From: Pseudomonadota bacterium
GTDB lineage: Bacteria > Pseudomonadota > Gammaproteobacteria > Steroidobacterales > Steroidobacteraceae
DNA length: 7,316 nt
Assembly: GCA_023417315.1 (NCBI GenBank)
Contig: JAEZFW010000076.1
Location: 1-7,316 of the forward strand
Direction of reading: 5' to 3'
The position numbers and the translations under genes were made by a program. The notes under the pieces are model-generated. The model ran no database searches and was not told where the DNA came from. It was given only the letters and a program-made list of their open reading frames with translations. Shown piece after piece: positions 1 to 6,793 of this stretch. Position 1 is the stretch's first letter. Each line of letters opens with the position of its first letter.

Positions 1-143
1 GGAGAGGGTTGGGGTGAGGGAGCAAAACCCCCTCTCCCTCAGGGAGAGGGTTAGGGTGAGGGAACAAAACCCCCTCTCCCTCAGGGAGAGGGTTGGGGTG
101 AGGGAGCAGAGCACCCTCTTCTTAAGAAGAGGTCGGGTGAGGG
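1..143. repeat. Tandem 42-bp palindromic intergenic repeat (REP-like), truncated by the window edge
   Basis: The motif GGAGAGGG starts at 1, 43 and 85, giving an exact 42-bp period, with single-base differences between copies (TTGGGG versus TTAGGG). Each full unit carries a perfect inverted repeat: arm CCCTCTCCC, loop TCA, arm GGGAGAGGG, at 30-50 and again at 72-92. A fourth, diverged unit holds an 18-bp palindrome at 115-132 and ends with the shared GGGTGAGGG at 135-143. The array stops one base before the anbu stop codon and continues beyond the left edge. Palindromic repeats of this sequence type are widespread between genes in Xanthomonas-, Pseudomonas- and Burkholderia-like genomes. On RNA each arm would fold into a strong hairpin. 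The array may protect or end the anbu transcript, but that is inference. Confidence 0.9.
115..132 (-). terminator. Perfect 18-bp palindrome just after anbu; possible transcript 3' end
   Basis: CCTCTTCTT followed by AAGAAGAGG is a perfect self-complementary 18-mer lying 11 bases beyond the anbu stop codon on the minus strand. It belongs to the diverged last unit of the repeat array. No T-tract follows on the minus strand, so it is not a textbook intrinsic terminator. The next hairpins, at 72-92 and 30-50, are each followed on the minus strand by G-rich sequence and a run of only four T. A role in 3'-end stabilisation or weak termination is possible. Confidence 0.25.
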
Positions 144-878
144 CTAGCTTCGCCGCATCCAATCCGGGTCGGGCAACTCGTGAAATGCGTGTCGCAGGCT
201 CTCGCTCCAGCGGGTGCGGATCATCTGAAAATACGCATGCTCCTCCGTGATGTTCACGTGACTATGCACGTGCAGCGCATCGCGCTGAACACAGATCAGA
301 TCGAGCGGAAGGCCGACCGAGAGATTGGAGCGAATCGTCGAATCCATCGAAATCAATGCACACTTCGCCGCCTGCGCAAGACTCGAGCTTCGCGTGATGA
401 CGCGATCGAGAATCGGTTTGCCGTACTTGGACTCGCCGATCTGAAAGTAGGGTGTATCGCTCGTAGCTTCGATGAAGTTACCGGCCGCATAGATACAGAA
501 CAAACGCGGCGGCTCACCCGCGATCTGCCCGCCGAAGATGAACGATGCGTTGAACTCGACGTTGTGCTCCTTCAGCGCTTCCGCGTCTCGACGGTGCACC
601 TCGCGTAGCGCATCACCCATTTCGCGTGCGGCTTCAAACATGTTCGGCGCGGTGTAAATGCTGGAGGCTGCCGCATCGATCCGCTCGCGAACGATGCTGA
701 CGAGAGCCTGCGAGATGGCGAGATTGCCCGTGCTCAGCAGCACCATCACACGCTCGCCACTGCGCTCGAACACGGTGACCTTTCGAAACGTGCTGATCTG
801 ATCGACGCCCGCGTTCGTGCGCGAATCGGCGAGGAACACCAAACCGGCATCGAGAAGCGCGCCGATGCAGTACGTCAT
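144..878 (-). CDS. anbu: Anbu, proteasome/HslV-related N-terminal threonine protease
   Basis: The 244-residue protein fits the Anbu (ancestral beta subunit) family of the Ntn-hydrolase fold, relatives of the 20S proteasome beta subunit and HslV. It begins MTYCIG, so removal of the initiator Met exposes Thr2 as the nucleophile with no propeptide, as is usual for Anbu. Asp18, in LADSRTNAG, corresponds to proteasome Asp17, and Lys33 is the probable catalytic lysine. Other family-like stretches are STGNLAISQA (49-58), FIFGGQI (113-119), GESKYGKPILDR (148-159) and a C-terminal helix with RTRWSESL. The start is fixed by the need for Thr2 and has AGG 9 nt upstream. Known Anbu proteins form open helical-ring assemblies in the cytoplasm, and no dedicated ATPase partner is encoded nearby. 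It is the last gene of the ATP-grasp, alpha-E, transglutaminase, Anbu set. Its natural substrate is unknown. Identity is firm; activity is inferred from the conserved residues. Confidence 0.95.
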   Translation of the reverse strand: MTYCIGALLDAGLVFLADSRTNAGVDQISTFRKVTVFERSGERVMVLLSTGNLAISQALVSIVRERIDAAASSIYTAPNMFEAAREMGDALREVHRRDAEALKEHNVEFNASFIFGGQIAGEPPRLFCIYAAGNFIEATSDTPYFQIGESKYGKPILDRVITRSSSLAQAAKCALISMDSTIRSNLSVGLPLDLICVQRDALHVHSHVNITEEHAYFQMIRTRWSESLRHAFHELPDPDWMRRS

Positions 879-896
879 GGCGAATGACCTGCTGGT

Positions 897-944
897 TGGC
901 TCGGCAACTGGCTCAGTGATGGGCCCAGCAATTGGCTCTCGGTC
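897..944. repeat. Degenerate 12-bp tandem repeat, four units
   Basis: On the plus strand the units are TGGCTCGGCAAC (897), TGGCTCAGTGAT (909), GGGCCCAGCAAT (921) and TGGCTCTCGGTC (933). The first six bases are kept in three of the four units. The last unit starts 55 bases upstream of the anbu start codon and the nearest one 19 bases upstream. Read on the minus strand in the 60-codon frame the units give four-residue repeats (SQLL, GPSL, SQLP, SQPA). This may be slippage-derived sequence or a repeated binding site. Confidence 0.55.
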
Positions 945-1043
945 GGAGATTTCAAGAATGGATTCATGCTGCGAGTGTCCACGTTCGCCTCGTCAGGCGG
1001 CTCGCATCTTAGGCAGGCGCGATGGAAGATCGCAACGAGCTTT

Positions 1044-1072
1044 GCTCGCGGAAGCATCGGATTGCCGCGAGC
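1044..1072 (-). promoter_or_regulatory. Hairpin immediately after the transglutaminase stop codon
   Basis: GCTCGCGG (1044-1051) and CCGCGAGC (1065-1072) form a perfect 8-bp stem with a 13-nt loop, beginning at the base after the TAA stop (1075-1073). Part of the downstream arm on the minus strand can instead pair in a second hairpin, CGAGC, loop AAA, GCTCG (1048-1036), so the two folds exclude each other. No U-tract follows, so this is not a standard terminator. It could be a 3' stabiliser or partial terminator that sets the level of anbu relative to the upstream genes. Confidence 0.4.
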
Positions 1073-1876
1073 TTATTGTTGGGCGGACGCCGCGACGATG
1101 ACGCTCACTTGCATGTGTTCGGAGCCGCCGCCGCGCCGTACCCCGCGCACGGGACAGGCGTCGAGATAATCGCGTCCGACTGCGAGCCGGCAATAGCGAG
1201 CGAAGGCACCCGCGCGATGCGTCACGTCGATCGATCGCCAGCCGTGCTCGGGTTCGAGCCAGACATCGACCCAGGCATGGCTTGCGACACGACCGCTATC
1301 GCCGGTGTAGAAATAACCGCTCACGTAGCGCGCGGGGATGCCGACACTTCGGCAACAGGCGATGAAGATGTGCGCATGGTCCTGGCACACGCCTTTGCCG
1401 CGTTTGAAGGATTCGGCGGCGGATTCGTGGACCTCGGTCGCCCCGGGCTGATACTCCACCGCCTCGCACACCCCTTCGGCGAGACGTAGAAGTTCACGAT
1501 AGCGATCGTGCGGTCGATGCAAGAAGCCCGCGGCGAATCGACGGATCGTGTCGTCCGGGCGCGTGAGCGGGGTTTCCGCAAGATAAGTCAGAGGCGAGAG
1601 CTGTCCTCCGTCCGGCAGATTCGTCTCATCGTCGAGCGTCTCAACGACGCCATTGACGATGATGCGAATCTCGCGATGCGGCTCGTCGAGCGTCAACAGA
1701 TGCACCACGTTTCCATGAGCATCGACCTGCGTATTGTGACGCCCTGGTGCCGAGATCGACCAATTGAGCTCCCGCTGTACCGGATCCCGTCTCGGCGTGA
1801 GCCGCAGGTTCTGCACACTGCGTTTAACGGGCTCGAGGTAGCGATACAGAGTCTCGTGGCGGATGTGAAGTTGCAT
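1073..1876 (-). CDS. Transglutaminase-like cysteine protease of the Anbu cluster
   Basis: The 267-residue protein has an N-terminal bacterial transglutaminase-type beta domain (about 1-80, starting MQLHIRHETLYRY) and a C-terminal transglutaminase-like (papain-fold) domain. The catalytic triad is visible: Cys164 in GKGVCQDHAH, His200 in ASHAWVDVWL and Asp217 in RSIDVTH. The C-terminal PVRGVRRGGG segment (242-251) is typical of this subfamily. Bacterial members are usually thought to be peptidases rather than protein cross-linkers. There is no signal peptide or membrane segment, so it is probably cytosolic. The start lies 13 nt after the alpha-E stop codon, with a GAGGG Shine-Dalgarno 10 nt upstream overlapping that stop, which suggests translational coupling. 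In the cluster it is the likely second hydrolase beside Anbu, perhaps trimming or removing peptides made by the ligase pair. That role is inference. Confidence 0.93.
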   Translation of the reverse strand: MQLHIRHETLYRYLEPVKRSVQNLRLTPRRDPVQRELNWSISAPGRHNTQVDAHGNVVHLLTLDEPHREIRIIVNGVVETLDDETNLPDGGQLSPLTYLAETPLTRPDDTIRRFAAGFLHRPHDRYRELLRLAEGVCEAVEYQPGATEVHESAAESFKRGKGVCQDHAHIFIACCRSVGIPARYVSGYFYTGDSGRVASHAWVDVWLEPEHGWRSIDVTHRAGAFARYCRLAVGRDYLDACPVRGVRRGGGSEHMQVSVIVAASAQQ

Positions 1877-1889
1877 GGATTCGATGCCC

Positions 1890-2837
1890 TCAATCGGTGG
1901 CGGACACGAGGAAGTCGCGCGCGACGCGCTCGCCGAGGTCGCGCACCCGACTCAAGAATCCGACTAGATACTCGTGCAGACCGTTGTCGAAGACATCGTC
2001 GATCTGTCCAAAGCGCAGCGAAGCGTGCAGCTCGCCCGCTCGACGCTCCGTCTCGGCGGAGTGCGCGTTCTTCACGGCGAGGAGATGCGCGTACACCTCC
2101 GAGATCGAGCGATGTAGGGAGCGTGGCATGTCCTCTCGCATGATGAGCAGCTCCGCGACACGGCGAGGAGTGATGAGGTCGCGATAGACACGACGGTAGA
2201 TCTCGAAGGCCGACACGGAGTGAAGAAGTGCGCTCCATTGATAGTAGTCAGCGGCGCCACCGGCATGCTCGCCGCGCGGCAACAACAAGTGATACTTCAC
2301 ATCGAGAATGCGAGCCGTGCTGTCGGCGCGTTCGAGATACGTGCCGAGCCAGGCGAAGTGCCACGCTTCGTCGCACAGCATCGTTCCTTGGATGACGCCG
2401 CGTGTCAGGTGCGAGCGGTGCTTGACCCATTCGAAAAAGCTGCCGATCTCCGCGTCGTTGGCGGGGCGCATGCTCGCAACGCGCATCTCGAGCCAGGTCG
2501 CGTTCACAGTCTCCCAGATCTCCGAAGTGAGCGTGCCGCGGACCGCGCGCGCGTTCTCGCGTGCGGCGCGCAGACACGTATAGATACTCATCGGATTGTC
2601 GCGATCGAAGGCCATGAAGGCCATCGCGTTCGATGAGCTCACCGCGCCATAGCGCGCTCGGTACGCCTCGAGCAGCCCGATGATCGTGAGCGTCGCCGCC
2701 CATCCTTGCTCGATGGTTTCAGGGTCCTGCGGGAGCAGCGAATTCCGATAGTTGACCTCCAGCATGCGCGCGAGATTTTCTGCCCGCTCGGTGTAGCGCG
2801 CCATCCAATACAGATGATCTGCGGTTCGGCTCAGCAT
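1890..2837 (-). CDS. Alpha-E domain protein (DUF403 family)
   Basis: The 315-residue protein opens with MLSRTADHLYWMARYTERAENLARML, the usual start of the alpha-helical alpha-E family, and has the expected length. The family is all alpha and rich in conserved Arg and Glu: see TERAEN (16-21), the TRGVIQGTMLCDEAWHFAWLGTYLERADSTARILD stretch in the middle, and a second ERAD helix there that mirrors the N-terminal one. No catalytic mechanism is established. It is nearly always encoded beside a circularly permuted ATP-grasp gene and is thought to work with it in peptide or amide bond formation. The start codon is 4 nt after the ATP-grasp stop (TGA, GGGG, ATG). A GGAG Shine-Dalgarno lies 10 nt upstream inside the preceding gene, so the two are probably translationally coupled. 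No transmembrane segment is evident. Confidence 0.93.
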   Translation of the reverse strand: MLSRTADHLYWMARYTERAENLARMLEVNYRNSLLPQDPETIEQGWAATLTIIGLLEAYRARYGAVSSSNAMAFMAFDRDNPMSIYTCLRAARENARAVRGTLTSEIWETVNATWLEMRVASMRPANDAEIGSFFEWVKHRSHLTRGVIQGTMLCDEAWHFAWLGTYLERADSTARILDVKYHLLLPRGEHAGGAADYYQWSALLHSVSAFEIYRRVYRDLITPRRVAELLIMREDMPRSLHRSISEVYAHLLAVKNAHSAETERRAGELHASLRFGQIDDVFDNGLHEYLVGFLSRVRDLGERVARDFLVSATD

Positions 2838-2841
2838 CCCC

Positions 2842-4257
2842 TCAGCGCTCCAGCACCCAAGTGTCCTTCGTGCCGCCGCCTTGCGACGAGTTCACGACAA
2901 GCGAGCCTTCGCGAAGCGCGACGCGCGTGAGCCCGCCGGGTACGAGCGTGACGTCACGACCCGAGAGTACGAACGGCCGCAGATCGATGTGACGTGGCGC
3001 GACACCGGACTCGACGAAGGTCGGACACGCCGACAGCGCCAAGGTCGGTTGCGCGATGTAGCGCTCGGGTGCGCCGCGGATGCGCGCGCGAAATTGCGCG
3101 AGCTGCTCCGCACTGGCCGTGGGGCCGATGAGCATGCCGTAACCGCCGGCACCATGAACTTCTTTGACGACGAGCTCGTCGAGGTGATCGAGCACGTAGG
3201 AGAGGTCGTCCGGCTTTCGCAGTACGTACGTGGGCACGTTCGAGAGGATCGGCGACTCGCCCAGGTAGAAGCGGATCATCTCCGGCACGTATGGGTAGAT
3301 CGATTTGTCGTCCGCTACACCCGTCCCAATTGCGTTCGCGACGGTGACTTTTCTCGCGCGTTGCGCAGCGAGTAGACCCGGGATACCGAGCGTCGACTCA
3401 GGACGAAAAGCGAGCGGATCGAGAAAGTCATCGTCGATGCGCCGGTAGATGACGTCCACCCGCTGCGGGCCGCGAGTGGTACGCATGTAGACGAACTCTT
3501 CGTCGACGAAGAGATCCTGACCTTCGACGAGCTCGATGCCCATCTGCTGCGCGAGGAAGGCGTGCTCGAAATAGGCGCTATTGTAGGAGCCCGGCGTGAG
3601 CAGCACGACGGTCGGATCATTCACTCCGAGCGGCGCCACGCTGCGCAGGTTCTCGAGCAGCAGATCGGGGTAGTGCTCGACGGGCGCAATGGAATGCATC
3701 GCGAACAGCTCGGGGAACAGGCGCATCATCATGCGCCGATCTTCCAGCATGTAGGAGACACCGGATGGAACGCGCAGGTTGTCTTCGAGGACGTAGAACT
3801 CGCCGCGTCCCGCGCGGACGACGTCGATGCCCGCGACGTGCGCGTAGATGTCGCCGGGCACGTCGATGCCCTGCATCTCCGGCCGATACTGACCGTTGCA
3901 CAGCACTTGTTCGGCCGGAATCTTGCCGGCCTTGAGAATTTCCTGGTCGTGATAGATGTCCGCGATGAACGCGTTCAGCGCACGGACTCGCTGCTTCAAA
4001 CCCGCGGCCATCTGCTGCCATTCGTCGCGCGGGAAGATGCGCGGGATGACGTCGAACGGGATCAATCGCTCCGTGCCGGCTTCCTCTCCGTACACCGCGA
4101 AGGTGATGCCCAGCCGGTGAAAGAACGCGTCAGCTTCGGCGCGCTTCAGCGCCATTCGATCGGGCGGTGTTTTCGCAAGCCAGGCTGCGAGCGTGCGATA
4201 GTGCTCGCGCACCTCCCCCTCTTCGGTATGCATCTCGTCGAAAGCAGCTTCTCGCAT
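2842..4257 (-). CDS. Circularly permuted type-2 ATP-grasp protein (DUF404/DUF407)
   Basis: From this start the protein is 471 residues, the usual family size. Recognisable blocks in order are: FDEMHTEEGEVREHY at the N-terminus (6-20), FYVLEDNLRVPSGVSYMLEDR (154-174), VDVIYRRIDDDFLDP (268-282), VANAIGTGVADDKSIYPYVPEM (306-327), VVKEVHGAGGYGMLIGP (363-379) and the C-terminal VVNSSQGGGTKDTWVL (454-469). The Gly-rich and acidic blocks match nucleotide- and Mg-binding parts of ATP-grasp ligases in permuted order. The family is predicted to form peptide-like bonds using ATP; the substrate is unknown. The open frame extends to 4428, but the start at 4257 is preferred: it has GAGGTG 3 nt upstream (GAGG 5 nt upstream) and begins just at the conserved region, whereas the extension is low-complexity and lacks a Shine-Dalgarno. 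It is the first gene of the four-gene set, 199 nt downstream of polB on the same strand. Confidence 0.94.
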   Translation of the reverse strand: MREAAFDEMHTEEGEVREHYRTLAAWLAKTPPDRMALKRAEADAFFHRLGITFAVYGEEAGTERLIPFDVIPRIFPRDEWQQMAAGLKQRVRALNAFIADIYHDQEILKAGKIPAEQVLCNGQYRPEMQGIDVPGDIYAHVAGIDVVRAGRGEFYVLEDNLRVPSGVSYMLEDRRMMMRLFPELFAMHSIAPVEHYPDLLLENLRSVAPLGVNDPTVVLLTPGSYNSAYFEHAFLAQQMGIELVEGQDLFVDEEFVYMRTTRGPQRVDVIYRRIDDDFLDPLAFRPESTLGIPGLLAAQRARKVTVANAIGTGVADDKSIYPYVPEMIRFYLGESPILSNVPTYVLRKPDDLSYVLDHLDELVVKEVHGAGGYGMLIGPTASAEQLAQFRARIRGAPERYIAQPTLALSACPTFVESGVAPRHIDLRPFVLSGRDVTLVPGGLTRVALREGSLVVNSSQGGGTKDTWVLER

Positions 4258-4260
4258 TCG

Positions 4261-4266
4261 CACCTC
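4261..4266 (-). promoter_or_regulatory. Ribosome binding site that decides the ATP-grasp start
   Basis: GAGGTG on the minus strand sits 3 nt upstream of the ATG at 4257 (GAGG ends 5 nt before it). The alternative in-frame ATG codons at 4314 and 4428 have no purine-rich site at a suitable distance. Confidence 0.7.
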
Positions 4267-4426
4267 GCGTCGGGTCGGAGGCAGCGAAAAGCGTGCCAGG
4301 AAGGTGCATGCCATCGCTGAAAGTGCGAATGGAGGGGCAGGCCAAGCGGGCTTGCCATACAGTGTAGGCTCGAGCGCGCTGCTGCCGCCCGAAGCTGCGC
4401 CAGCATGGTGCGCTGAACGCGCCCGC

Positions 4427-4445
4427 ATGCGCGCTCGCGGCGCAT
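4427..4445 (-). other. Short GC hairpin after polB
   Basis: ATGCGC and GCGCAT (4427-4432 and 4440-4445) can form a 6-bp stem with a 7-nt loop starting 11 nt beyond the polB stop codon on the minus strand. There is no following T-run, so it is at best a weak terminator. The rest of the 199-nt spacer (4258-4456) shows no convincing promoter, so whether polB and the ATP-grasp gene are cotranscribed cannot be settled from sequence. Confidence 0.2.
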
Positions 4446-4456
4446 CGCGAGGCAGT

Positions 4457-6793
4457 TCAACCCAGCAGCTCGAGCTGCCTGCTGTCTCCGATCACGCGTT
4501 CGAAGTCGAGACCCAAGGTTACGAGCACGGGCTCAGCGACCGGCTTGATTTGCTTGAGGACGTAGTGCTCGCGATCGAGCGGGTGCTGCACGTTGTCAGT
4601 CGGCTCAGGGCCCGCCGTTGTCATCACGTATGCGATGAGCTTGCCGGGGTCTTGCGTCGATTTGCGTGCGGCAGCCACGTGCGGCGGTGTAGTCGCAGTG
4701 TAGTCCTCTGCGCCTTTGCGCAAGTTCTTGCGGTACACGAGCGCATCGTCGAGCTTGCCTGCGCGCACTTGTTTGACGATGTCAGCCAGGTAGGCATCGA
4801 CGGGTCGGTCCGTGAACAGGCGCAAGTACAGCTCACGCTGAACTTGTTTTGCAAGCTCCGTCCAATCGCGCCGTACGACTTCCATGCCGACGAACTGAAC
4901 GCGCTCGGAGCCATGGAGAAGACCTGCATAGCGTTTACTCGCGCCCCGCGTGCTATGGCGCGCCTGGGGCAGAAAGAGCTTGGCATACAGCTTCTCGAAT
5001 TTGAGCTCGAGCTGACTCGTGACGCGCCAGCGCTCCGCAATGTACTGGCCGATCTCGCGGCTGAGTTGCGTAGACAGCTCGCGTCCTCGCGCGAGCGCTA
5101 CGTCGGGATCGCCGCTTCCGGATTGCACGAACAAGCTGTCCGTATCGCCATACAGCACGACGAAGCCCGCCTGCTCGAACCATTGCTTCGACCAGAGCAG
5201 CAACTCGCGTCCCATGCCCGTAATCGAGTTCGCGAGGGCAGGGTTGTAGAAGCGGCACGCGGGCGTGCCGAGCACGCCATAAAAGGAGTTCATCAATATC
5301 TTGATCGCGTTCGCTGCCACGTCGTTGCCGGCTTTCTTCGCAGCTTCTCGCCGCGGGAACAGCTCATCCAACATACGCGGCAAGATCGCGGGGGCGCGAG
5401 CGAATGCACCATCCGGCGTGCGAATCAGATCCTCATCCGCGCTCGGCGATTCGACATAGGAGAGCGGATCGATGTTGAAGGTGCGAATGATGCTCGGGTA
5501 CAGGCTCTTGAAGTCGAACACCCAGACGTTCTGGTGCAGTCCTGTGATCGGCTCGAGCACGTGCCCACCTTGTTGGGCGGCATACACACGTGAATCGTCG
5601 CCTCGAACGGTAGGCGCAACGATCCGCAAGCGTTCGAGCTCGCTCAAGTACAAGAAGTCGAACGACGCGATGCTCGCAGCCACTCGATCCGGCGTCATGC
5701 CTGTGAGCGCGCTGCGGGCGAAGGCGAGTGGGATCAAGCTGAGACGTTCGACGATCTGATAGGCAAGGCGTGCGTCGGTGCGCGCGTACAGCGCGAACGC
5801 GGCAAGGTCATGCCGATAGTTGTGCATGATCTCATGGATGCGATCTCGCACGTTTCCGGTCACCGCCTTGCCTTCGCCCAGCACTTCGCGCGCGACAGCA
5901 TCGAGCGAATAGTCATCCATGCGTACGAATGCGCCGCGTAGCAGATCGATGCCATCGAGGGCGAGGCGACCGGGCACGCTCGCTTGTCCGCTGCCGAAGT
6001 AGCCTTCCGCTTTGCGCAGCCGGAGCGCGCCCCGATCTCGGCCGAGCTGCAACGGATGATTAAGCCGCTCAGCAATTCGTTGCAGCACGGTGAGATCGAA
6101 ATCGATCGTGTTCCAACCTGTGAGCACGTCAGGATCGAAGCTACGCACGCGTTCGCAAAAAGCATCGAGCGCTGCACGTTCATTGAGGCATGCGGTGGCG
6201 CGCTCCGGCATCGGCCGTCCGCTACCGTCGACGATCAGGACCTCATCGAGTCCGGGTGCATATATCGAGATCGCGAGCAGACGCTGACCTTTGGGATCGG
6301 TCTCGATATCGAATGCAAGCGTGCGCGGCTCGATCGTCACCTGCGCAGGGCGCAGCACGGGGTTGTCGAACACGACGTCGATGCCACTGCCGGGTTTTGC
6401 CTCACCTTCGATTTCGCAGCCGCCCTTGATGCCGCGTTCTATTAGATGACGCAGGGCGAATCTCACGTCGCCTTCGAACGTATCGATGTGCGCGGCGTGC
6501 AGGCGATCGCGAAGGGGCGGTACATCCTGCGGTGTCTCGACGTCGATGCGGCACACCCGCTCGCCTGTGAAAGTGACCCGGTCGGTTTCCCGCAAAGCAG
6601 GTGCGTGCAGCGCCGCGATGCGCGGCACATCAGACGCTCGGACATAGAAGTGCGGCCGCTGCCGGTCATCCCGCACCAAAAACGTCCGACCGTCCGCGAG
6701 CCGACCATATATATGAATGACAGGCACGCGCACCCCGTCCGCCGGTCTGACGCGATAGCTCGCCTGCAGAATGAAACCCTGGATTGTAGTCAC
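4457..6793 (-). CDS. polB: DNA polymerase II (family B, proofreading)
   Basis: With the GTG start at 6793 the protein is 778 residues, close to the 783 of E. coli Pol II. The 3'-5' exonuclease motifs are present: ExoI DIET (162-165), ExoII GWNTIDFD (226-233) and ExoIII YARTD (336-340). The polymerase motifs follow: A, DFKSLYPSII (427-436); B, KILMNSFYG (498-506); C, YGDTDS (548-553); and KRYAG (620-624). All catalytic acids are intact. The C-terminus ends SRQLELLG, where QLELL resembles the sliding-clamp-binding pentapeptide (QLGLF at the end of E. coli Pol II). Pol II acts in replication restart and translesion synthesis. The GTG is chosen because the homologous sequence begins there (TTIQGFILQ). 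The open frame continues to 7009, but that part has no family resemblance and would overlap cfa. An AGGA lies 11 nt upstream, slightly far. I saw no LexA box in the upstream 130 nt, so SOS control is not supported. Confidence 0.95.
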   Translation of the reverse strand: MTTIQGFILQASYRVRPADGVRVPVIHIYGRLADGRTFLVRDDRQRPHFYVRASDVPRIAALHAPALRETDRVTFTGERVCRIDVETPQDVPPLRDRLHAAHIDTFEGDVRFALRHLIERGIKGGCEIEGEAKPGSGIDVVFDNPVLRPAQVTIEPRTLAFDIETDPKGQRLLAISIYAPGLDEVLIVDGSGRPMPERATACLNERAALDAFCERVRSFDPDVLTGWNTIDFDLTVLQRIAERLNHPLQLGRDRGALRLRKAEGYFGSGQASVPGRLALDGIDLLRGAFVRMDDYSLDAVAREVLGEGKAVTGNVRDRIHEIMHNYRHDLAAFALYARTDARLAYQIVERLSLIPLAFARSALTGMTPDRVAASIASFDFLYLSELERLRIVAPTVRGDDSRVYAAQQGGHVLEPITGLHQNVWVFDFKSLYPSIIRTFNIDPLSYVESPSADEDLIRTPDGAFARAPAILPRMLDELFPRREAAKKAGNDVAANAIKILMNSFYGVLGTPACRFYNPALANSITGMGRELLLWSKQWFEQAGFVVLYGDTDSLFVQSGSGDPDVALARGRELSTQLSREIGQYIAERWRVTSQLELKFEKLYAKLFLPQARHSTRGASKRYAGLLHGSERVQFVGMEVVRRDWTELAKQVQRELYLRLFTDRPVDAYLADIVKQVRAGKLDDALVYRKNLRKGAEDYTATTPPHVAAARKSTQDPGKLIAYVMTTAGPEPTDNVQHPLDREHYVLKQIKPVAEPVLVTLGLDFERVIGDSRQLELLG

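Larger units (their letters stand above)
879..1072 (-). other. Leader region between the transglutaminase gene and anbu
   Basis: This 194-nt gap is the only large spacer inside the four-gene set. It contains a hairpin starting at the transglutaminase stop codon (1044-1072), a degenerate 12-bp tandem repeat (897-944), and a weak promoter-like pair on the minus strand (TTGCGA at 1035-1030, TAAGAT at 1011-1006, 18-nt spacer, four of six matches each). A 60-codon open frame (1057-875) ends in an ATGA overlap with the anbu start. It has no Shine-Dalgarno sequence and no recognisable domain, so I do not call it a gene. The region could provide separate expression of anbu. Confidence 0.5.

Noticed and set aside
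1..143. Possible CRISPR array
   Set aside because: The repetition is continuous at 42 bp with no unique spacers between units, so it is a tandem palindromic repeat.
14..250. A 78-codon open frame with repeated NPLSLRERV peptides
   Set aside because: It is the translation of the 42-bp tandem palindromic repeat, running on into the anbu gene in antisense; a known type of false gene call.
875..1057. A 60-codon small gene before anbu on the minus strand
   Set aside because: There is no Shine-Dalgarno sequence and no known domain, and the C-terminal half is a tandem repeat translation. The ATGA overlap with anbu keeps it worth noting, so it is listed within the leader region only.
3562..4320. 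A 252-codon open frame on the plus strand, antisense to the ATP-grasp gene
   Set aside because: It is fully explained as a shadow of the conserved ATP-grasp coding sequence and shows no family resemblance.
4350..4375. Promoter for the four-gene set (TACACT-like -10 on the minus strand)
   Set aside because: No -35 element occurs at acceptable spacing, so the match is not better than chance.
4258..4428. Longer N-terminus for the ATP-grasp protein
   Set aside because: The extra 57 residues are Ala/Arg-rich with no family resemblance and neither upstream ATG has a ribosome binding site.
4304..5593. A 429-codon open frame on the plus strand, antisense to polB and the spacer after it
   Set aside because: It lies opposite well-conserved PolB sequence containing the polymerase motifs, has no recognisable domain, and is the kind of long antisense frame expected in G+C-rich coding DNA.
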